Source: an uncultured Clostridia bacterium
GTDB taxonomy: Bacteria; Bacillota; Clostridia; TANB77; CAG-508
DNA: 20,541 nucleotides
Reading direction: 5' to 3'
Assembly (NCBI GenBank): GCA_944388615.1
Contig: CALXJL010000015.1
Coordinates: 1-20,541 of the forward strand
In this document: positions 15,703 through 20,541 of the stretch, piece by piece
Position numbering within the stretch: position 1 is the stretch's first letter
How the letters are laid out: each line of letters starts with the position of its first letter
Program-made: the position numbers and the translations under genes
Notes under the pieces: generated by a model
Seen by the model: only the letters and a program-made list of their open reading frames with translations
Databases searched by the model: none
What the model was told of the DNA's origin: nothing

Positions 15703-15781
15703 AGGTCCGTCCCCAAGTGGACAATTTTGGCATTCCGGGACAGTCCCTAAATGGACATTTTGTCCATTTGGGACAGACCTT
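15701..15781. repeat. REP-like palindromic element, family A copy 2 (REPIN-like)
   Basis: The outer arms AAAGGTCCGTCCCC (15701 on) and GGGACAGACCTT (ending 15781) are near-perfect inverted repeats. Inside, GTCCC-T-AAATGGACA (15743-15757) pairs with TGTCCATTTGGGAC (15761-15774) around TTT: 14 pairs with one bulged T. The linker ATTTTGGCATTCCGG matches that of copy 1 at 567-632. It sits between the divergent GtrII-like and MarR promoters. Confidence 0.8.
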
Positions 15782-15802
15782 CTGTTAAAGATTGTAAGGG
15801 GA

Positions 15803-15855
15803 TTGACAATTTTTGTATATAGTTATAAAATAGATAACATCCTATGATACAAAAA
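15803..15855 (+). promoter_or_regulatory. Promoter and candidate self-operator of the MarR-exporter operon
   Basis: TTGACA (15803-15808), 17 bp, TAAAAT (15826-15831). GTTAT and ATAAC (15822-15826, 15834-15838) form a dyad across the -10. A larger dyad, TTTTTGTATATAG (15810-15822) with CTATGATACAAAAA (15842-15855), encloses it. MarR proteins commonly repress their own operon at such sites, so this is a likely operator; which dyad is bound is unknown. Confidence 0.6.
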
Positions 15856-15873
15856 GAGGTGAATTAAAATATA

Positions 15874-16344
15874 ATGATAGAGAATAAAATATTGTATCAG
15901 ATTAAGACTTTAGAAAAAATGATTTTTAGGCATTGTATTGAAAATGATGAATTCAAGAAAAAAGGAGTTGATGGAGTTCCAGAGCCAGTATCAACACAAG
16001 CTCAGATAATTAGATATATATTGCAACATGGATCTGAGGAGATATATCAAAAAGATCTTGAGAACATATTGAATTTGAGAAGAGCCACTGTTTCTGGTGT
16101 TTTACAAACAATGGAGAAAAATGGTCTAATTAAAAGAGTTACAGATTTAGAAGATACAAGGACTAAAAAAATAATTTTACAGGATAAGGCTAAAGTAATA
16201 TTTAGTAAAAATAAAAAAGCCTTAGATGAACTAGAAAATGTTATAACTAAAGGGATTTCAAAAAAGGATTTAGAGATTTTTTCTAAAGTTATTAATAAAA
16301 TGAAAGAAAATATAGGGGAAACAAATTATAATAAAACAAATTAA
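15874..16344 (+). CDS. MarR-family transcriptional regulator
   Basis: A 156-residue winged-helix regulator. The DNA-binding part is about 58-110 (IYQKDLENILNLRRATVSGV, LQTMEKNGLIKRV), with the wing containing the conserved DxR pattern (EDTRTKKI). Flanking N- and C-terminal helices should form the dimer interface. MarR proteins bind palindromic DNA as dimers and usually release it on ligand binding. Here the next two genes are an ABC exporter pair, a common arrangement in which the regulator senses the exported compound; this is inference from context. AGAGGTG lies 12 bp upstream of the ATG, a long but usable spacing. The promoter contains dyads suited to self-repression. The gap to the exporter (54 bp) holds a family B element in its non-terminator orientation. 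Confidence 0.92.
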   Translation: MIENKILYQIKTLEKMIFRHCIENDEFKKKGVDGVPEPVSTQAQIIRYILQHGSEEIYQKDLENILNLRRATVSGVLQTMEKNGLIKRVTDLEDTRTKKIILQDKAKVIFSKNKKALDELENVITKGISKKDLEIFSKVINKMKENIGETNYNKTN

Positions 16345-16349
16345 AATAT

Positions 16350-16376
16350 GAACTTTAAGGAACGTCCCAAATGTTC
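16350..16376 (-). repeat. REP-like element, family B copy 4, between marR and the exporter
   Basis: GAACTTTAAGGAACGTCCC leads a 27-nt copy that differs from the one at 14075-14101 by two substitutions near its right end. On the plus strand, the sense of this operon, the inner pairs are A.C mismatches and no T-run follows. It should therefore not stop transcription into the exporter genes. Confidence 0.75.
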
Positions 16377-16398
16377 ATAAGAAAGAAAGGAAGATAGT

Positions 16399-18165
16399 AT
16401 GATTAAATTATTAAAGAATTTAAGGAAAAAGGAATGGCTACTTGCTTTAATATGTTTAATTTTAATTGTAGTTCAGGTATGGTTAGAATTGAAAATGCCT
16501 GATTATATGTCTGAAATTACTGTACTTGTTCAAAGTGAAGGTAGTCAAATGAGTGACATTATTCACAATGGTGCATATATGCTAGGATGTGCATTGGGAA
16601 GTTTAATTTCGGCAGTTATAGTTGGATATATAGTTGCTAATATTTCATCAACTTTTTCAATGAATATTAGAAAAAGATTGTTTAACAAAATTGGAGATTT
16701 AGCTACAAGTGAAATAAAACAATTTTCCACAAGTAGTTTAATTACAAGGACAACAAATGATATTACACAAATTCAAATGTTTATTGTAATGGGATTGCAA
16801 TTATTAATAAAAGCACCAATAACAGCAGTTTGGGCAATTACGAAAATATTAAACAAGAGTTGGCAATGGAGTGCTATTACAGCAATTGCTGTAGTAATTT
16901 TACTTAGTGTAATTGCTGTATTAATAGTAATTGTTATGCCAAGATTTAAAATTGTACAAAGATTAATAGACAACATAAACTGTGTAACACGTGAAAACCT
17001 AACAGGAATTCGTGTGGTAAGAGCATTTAATGCAGAAAAATATCAGGAAAATAAATTTGAAGAAGTAAATAATGAATTAACGAGCAAACAATTATTTAAT
17101 CAAAAAGCATTTGCAGTACTTTCACCTACAATGTATTTGGTTATGTACTTTTTAACACTTTCAATATATTTTATAGGAGCATATCTAATAAAAGATGCAA
17201 TGATGACAGAAAAATTATCTTTATTTGGAGATATGGTGGTGTTTAGCTCATATGCAATGCAAGTAATAATGTCATTCCTAATGCTAGCCATGATATTTAT
17301 GATGTTACCTCGTGCACAAGTATCTGCAGGACGTATTAATGAAGTTTTAGATACAGAAATAACTATAAAAGATGGAACTATAGACAAAGATACTACAGAT
17401 GAAAGAGGTACAGTTGAATTTAGAAATGTGTCTTTTAAATATCCAGATGCTGATGAGTATTTATTGAGAAATATATCATTTAAAGCAGAAAAAGGGGAAA
17501 CTGTTGCATTTATTGGATCAACAGGTAGTGGTAAATCTACATTAATAAATTTAGTTCCAAGATTTTATGATGCAACAGAAGGTGAAGTTTTAGTTGATGG
17601 AGTAAATGTAAAAGATTATAAGCAGGAATTTTTACATAATAAATTAGGATATGTTTCTCAAAAAGCTGTTATTTTCAATGATACTGTAAAAAATAATGTA
17701 GCTTATGGAGATAATGGAAAAGGGGAAATAACAGATGAAAAAGTAAAAAAAGCTATAGAAGTTGCACAAGGAAAAGAGTTTGTAGAAAAAATGGAAAAAC
17801 AATATGATACAGACATGGCACAAGGTGGAACTAATGTATCTGGAGGACAAAAACAAAGATTGTCAATAGCAAGAGCTATAGCTAGAGATCCTGAAATTTA
17901 CATATTTGATGATAGTTTTTCAGCATTAGATTATAAGACAGATAGTGTTTTAAGAAAAGAATTAAAAAAATATACAAAAAATGCAACGAGCTTAATAGTA
18001 GCTCAAAGAATAGGTACTATTATGAACGCAGATAAAATTCTTGTTTTAGATAATGGGAAATGTGTAGGATTTGGAAAACATAAAGAATTATTGAAAAGCT
18101 GTGAAGTTTATAAACAAATAGCTTTATCTCAATTGTCAAAGGAGGAATTGGATAATGCGGAATAG
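16399..18165 (+). CDS. ABC exporter half-transporter, degenerate-site subunit (pair 2)
   Basis: A 588-residue membrane and ATPase half-transporter of the ABCB multidrug exporter type. Six membrane helices lie in about the first 310 residues. The ATPase domain has Walker A GSTGSGKST, Q-loop YVSQKAVIF and canonical signature VSGGQKQRLS. Walker B is YIFDDSFSALD, with Asp replacing the catalytic Glu (codon 17911-17913), and the switch His is replaced by Gln in VAQRIGTI (codon 18004-18006). These are the usual degenerate changes of the first subunit of heterodimeric exporters. The SD AGAAAGGAAG precedes the ATG. The next gene starts 20 bp after the stop. With the upstream MarR gene this is a regulated efflux operon; the substrate is unknown. 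Confidence 0.95.
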   Translation: MIKLLKNLRKKEWLLALICLILIVVQVWLELKMPDYMSEITVLVQSEGSQMSDIIHNGAYMLGCALGSLISAVIVGYIVANISSTFSMNIRKRLFNKIGDLATSEIKQFSTSSLITRTTNDITQIQMFIVMGLQLLIKAPITAVWAITKILNKSWQWSAITAIAVVILLSVIAVLIVIVMPRFKIVQRLIDNINCVTRENLTGIRVVRAFNAEKYQENKFEEVNNELTSKQLFNQKAFAVLSPTMYLVMYFLTLSIYFIGAYLIKDAMMTEKLSLFGDMVVFSSYAMQVIMSFLMLAMIFMMLPRAQVSAGRINEVLDTEITIKDGTIDKDTTDERGTVEFRNVSFKYPDADEYLLRNISFKAEKGETVAFIGSTGSGKSTLINLVPRFYDATEGEVLVDGVNVKDYKQEFLHNKLGYVSQKAVIFNDTVKNNVAYGDNGKGEITDEKVKKAIEVAQGKEFVEKMEKQYDTDMAQGGTNVSGGQKQRLSIARAIARDPEIYIFDDSFSALDYKTDSVLRKELKKYTKNATSLIVAQRIGTIMNADKILVLDNGKCVGFGKHKELLKSCEVYKQIALSQLSKEELDNAE

Positions 18166-18185
18166 AAAATAATGAAAAAAGAAAT

Positions 18186-20282
18186 ATGCCAAGACGTGGC
18201 CGTAGAATGGGACCTGGTGCAGGACCTGCACCAGCAGAAAAAGCAAAAGACTTTAAGGGTGCAATAAAAAGATTATTTAAAGAATTAAAAAATTTTAGAA
18301 TATTGATATATATAGCATTAATATTAGCAATAGCTGGATCAATTTTATCAATTATTGCTCCAAGTAGATTATCACAAATAACAGATAAAATATCAGAAGG
18401 ATTAGTTGTAAATAGAGAAAACTTAGAAAAAATAACAACAAATATAACATCAAGTTTAGGAGAAATAACAGCAGGAATGCAGACATCGGACTTAAGTAAT
18501 ATGGATATTTCACAAATTCCGGATGAAATTAAAAATTCAGCATTTAAAGAGTTTGAAATAGATGGAACTATAATTTCTGTAAATGATCAAATAGAATTTT
18601 TAGATAAGATGTCCGGAATAGGAGAAGATATGACACCAGAAGAAATTTATTCTAAAATAGATGAAATGCCGGAGTCTATACAAACAGTTGTTAAACCATT
18701 TATGGATATGGATGCAATAACAAAAATTGTTGTTTTCTTAGTATGTTTATATTTATGTAGTGCTTTATTTACATTTATACAATCTATTTGTATGACAGAT
18801 GTAGCTAACAAATTTGCTAAAAGTTTAAGAAGCAGAATCTCGGTTAAGATAAATAAATTACCTTTAAGATATTTTGATAAGCATCAAGCTGGAGATATTT
18901 TATCTAGGGTAACTAATGATGTTGATACAATAGCTCAAACAATGAACCAATCTTTAGGAACTCTTGTTAGTAGTACAACATTATTTTTAGGAACAATTAT
19001 AATGATGTTTTATACTAATTGGATAATGGCACTAACAGCTATAGGAGCAAGTTTAATAGGATTTATATTAATGTTTGTAATTTTAGGTAAGTCTCAAAAA
19101 TACTTTGCCCAAAGACAAGAAGAACTTGGTAATTTAAATGGTCATATAGAAGAAATATATTCAGGATTAAATGTTGTAAAAGTATATAATGGTAGAAAAC
19201 AAGCAAATGAAAAATTTGATATATTAAATGAAAAAGAATGTAATGCAAATAGAAAAAGCCAGTTCTTATCTGGGTTAATGCAACCAATAATGAATTTCAT
19301 AGGAAATTTTGGATATGTTGCAGTATGTATTGTAGGAGCATTACTTACAATGAATGATATAATTTCATTTGGGGTTATAGTTGCTTTTATAACATATGTA
19401 AGATTATTTACATCACCATTATCTCAAATTGCTCAAGCAATGAATTCTCTTCAATCAACAGCGGCTGCAGGTGAAAGAGTATTTGAGTTTATTGATGAAG
19501 AAGAAATTTCAGATGAAAAGGCAGTTACAAAAAGATTGGATAAATCAAAAGTTAAAGGAGAAATAGAATTCCAAAATGTAGTTTTTCAATATGATAATAA
19601 TGATAAACCAACAATTAATAATTTTAGTGCTATTGCAAAACCAGGCCAAAAAGTTGCAATTGTTGGACCAACAGGTGCAGGAAAAACTACTATGGTAAAT
19701 CTTTTAATGAAATTCTATGATATTAATTCCGGTGATATAAAAATAGATGGAGTTTCAACTAAAGAATTAACAAGGGAAAATGTTCATGAGTTGTTTACAA
19801 TGGTTTTACAAGATACATGGCTATTTAATGGTACTGTAAAGGAGAATATAATTTATAATGGTGAAAATATTGATGATGCGAAAGTTGAAGAAATCTGTAA
19901 GGTAGTAGGATTACATCATTTCATAAAAACATTACCACATGGTTATGATTCTATAATATCAGATAATGATAGTGTATCTGCAGGACAAAGACAGTTACTT
20001 ACTATTGCAAGAGGTATGACTCAAGATGCTCCATTTTTGATACTTGATGAAGCTACAAGTAATGTTGATACTAGAACAGAGGAAATAGTTCAAAGAGCTA
20101 TGGATAAATTAACAGAGGGAAAAACATCATTTATTATTGCTCATAGATTGTCTACAATAAAAAATGCTGATTTAATTCTAGTTATGAAAGATGGAAATAT
20201 TATAGAACAAGGAAATCATGATGAATTAATAGAAAAAAACGGAGCATATGCTGAATTGTATAATTCTCAGTTCGAGTTATAG
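18186..20282 (+). CDS. ABC exporter half-transporter, catalytic subunit with large extracellular loop (pair 2)
   Basis: A 698-residue partner of the preceding subunit, about 110 residues longer than usual. The N-terminus is Arg/Gly/Pro-rich (MPRRGRRMGPGAG), TM1 is about 37-58, and residues ~70-178 form a hydrophilic insertion before TM2 (about 179-201), facing outside. BmrD of the BmrCD exporter also carries an extracellular domain. The ATPase domain has Walker A GPTGAGKTT, Q-loop MVLQDTWLF, Walker B LILDEATSNVD with Glu, switch His in IIAHRLSTI, and a slightly degenerate signature VSAGQ. It should supply the active Walker site of the heterodimer. The start is uncertain: the only nearby in-frame starts are ATG 18186 and ATG 18207, neither with a strong SD. 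A terminator follows. Confidence 0.94.
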   Translation: MPRRGRRMGPGAGPAPAEKAKDFKGAIKRLFKELKNFRILIYIALILAIAGSILSIIAPSRLSQITDKISEGLVVNRENLEKITTNITSSLGEITAGMQTSDLSNMDISQIPDEIKNSAFKEFEIDGTIISVNDQIEFLDKMSGIGEDMTPEEIYSKIDEMPESIQTVVKPFMDMDAITKIVVFLVCLYLCSALFTFIQSICMTDVANKFAKSLRSRISVKINKLPLRYFDKHQAGDILSRVTNDVDTIAQTMNQSLGTLVSSTTLFLGTIIMMFYTNWIMALTAIGASLIGFILMFVILGKSQKYFAQRQEELGNLNGHIEEIYSGLNVVKVYNGRKQANEKFDILNEKECNANRKSQFLSGLMQPIMNFIGNFGYVAVCIVGALLTMNDIISFGVIVAFITYVRLFTSPLSQIAQAMNSLQSTAAAGERVFEFIDEEEISDEKAVTKRLDKSKVKGEIEFQNVVFQYDNNDKPTINNFSAIAKPGQKVAIVGPTGAGKTTMVNLLMKFYDINSGDIKIDGVSTKELTRENVHELFTMVLQDTWLFNGTVKENIIYNGENIDDAKVEEICKVVGLHHFIKTLPHGYDSIISDNDSVSAGQRQLLTIARGMTQDAPFLILDEATSNVDTRTEEIVQRAMDKLTEGKTSFIIAHRLSTIKNADLILVMKDGNIIEQGNHDELIEKNGAYAELYNSQFEL
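18214..18234 (+). promoter_or_regulatory. GC-rich perfect palindrome just after the start codon of the last ABC gene
   Basis: CTGGTGCAGG, A, CCTGCACCAG is a perfect 10-bp inverted repeat with one central base, encoding part of GPGAGPAPA. As RNA it forms a 9-bp, mostly GC stem with loop GAC, 28 bases after the ATG at 18186. Such a stable stem near the start may slow or tune translation; the role is inferred. Confidence 0.55.
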
Positions 20283-20293
20283 GAAAAGATAAT

Positions 20294-20331
20294 AAAGTGT
20301 ATGATGATTTATAATCATATGCTTTATTTTT
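20294..20331 (+). terminator. Rho-independent terminator of the MarR-exporter operon
   Basis: AAAGTGTATGAT (20294-20305) pairs with ATCATATGCTTT (20314-20325) using two G.U pairs, with an 8-nt loop, followed by ATTTTTT. It starts 12 bp after the stop codon. Confidence 0.75.
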
Positions 20332-20352
20332 ATAAAAAAGAAAATTATCCTA

Positions 20353-20381
20353 TTGACAATAGAACGTATGTTTGATAAAAT
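20353..20381 (+). promoter_or_regulatory. Promoter of the KilA-N gene
   Basis: TTGACA (20353-20358), 17 bp, TAAAAT (20376-20381), with TG making an extended -10 (TGATAAAAT). The match to consensus is strong, and an AGGATG ribosome site follows before the ATG at 20402. Confidence 0.7.
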
Positions 20382-20401
20382 TGGCAAAAGGATGTGATAT
20401 T

Positions 20402-20541
20402 ATGAAAAATTTCGAAGTCTTAGATACAAGAATAAACTATTATAACGAAGGTAATGAAGATTATATATCTTTGACAGATATGCTAAAATCAAAGGATGGT
20501 GAATTCTTTATTTCAGATTGGTTGAGAAATAGAAATACAAT
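20402..20541 (+). CDS. KilA-N domain protein, N-terminal fragment cut by the window end
   Basis: The first 46 codons are visible. DYISLTDMLKSKDG, then FFISDWLRNRNTI, is the start of a KilA-N domain, a DNA-binding domain of phage antirepressors and large DNA viruses that is also found as single genes in gut Clostridia and Bacteroidales. The rest lies beyond the window, so neither length nor C-terminal domain can be given. It has its own near-consensus promoter and follows the terminator of the exporter operon, so it is a separate unit. The usual continuation of this family after RNRNT makes the assignment fairly safe despite the short fragment. Its function on the chromosome without phage neighbours is unknown. 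Confidence 0.8.
   Translation, partial: MKNFEVLDTRINYYNEGNEDYISLTDMLKSKDGEFFISDWLRNRNT

Noticed and set aside
567..16376. CRISPR array from the repeated GTCCC/GGGGAC motifs
   Set aside because: Copies are few, far apart, in both orientations and without regular spacers. They fit dispersed palindromic elements instead.
18172..18270. Alternative frame from ATG 18172 overlapping the start of the last ABC gene
   Set aside because: It gives about 32 residues with no similarity I recognise and ends quickly; the overlapping frame encodes the expected ABC N-terminus.

Overview
The window is low-GC DNA (A/T-ending codons, many ATA and AGA codons, strong AGGAGG-type ribosome binding sites, standard genetic code). 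It looks like a chromosome segment from an uncultured or gut-type member of the Clostridia/Firmicutes. This assignment rests on gene content and style only: PheS/PheT, a RelQ-type alarmone synthetase, a class A PBP, and a MarR regulator with two heterodimeric ABC exporters. It is not a phylogenetic result.

Layout. (1) 1-548: the 3' part of an unrecognised plus-strand gene. (2) 567-4188: a repetitive element, then pheS-pheT and a clear terminator; the pheT start lies inside a perfect hairpin. (3) 4253-5205: a single BRO/antirepressor-like gene with its own strong promoter. (4) 5380-6630: a small alarmone synthetase and an HdeD-like membrane protein. (5) 6631-9267: a structured convergent intergenic region and a minus-strand class A penicillin-binding protein with an Asn/Thr/Ser-rich tail. 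(6) 9355-13989: a divergent promoter, the first ABC exporter pair, then metK only 28 bp downstream. (7) 13999-15644: two inverted copies of a 27-nt hairpin element, acting as facing terminators, and a minus-strand GtrII-like glucosyltransferase. (8) 15676-20331: a MarR regulator followed by the second ABC exporter pair. (9) 20353-20541: a promoter and the beginning of a KilA-N gene cut by the window edge.

How it fits together. Housekeeping functions (tRNA charging, SAM synthesis, cell wall synthesis, ppGpp signalling) are interleaved with two complete asymmetric ABC exporters. In each pair the first gene lacks the catalytic glutamate and the second gene has a degenerate signature motif, so each pair should have one competent and one degenerate ATP site. 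Two orphan phage-type DNA-binding or antirepressor genes (Bro-N and KilA-N) flank the central region without any other phage gene.

The most notable unexplained signals are non-coding. Two families of REP-like palindromic elements occur in at least five intergenic places, some touching stop codons or a promoter. There are also several perfect inverted repeats: one at the pheT start, one inside the BRO gene, and one just after the start of the last ABC gene. I found no tRNA, rRNA, CRISPR array, T-box or SAM riboswitch. No gene-free stretch exceeds 300 bp.
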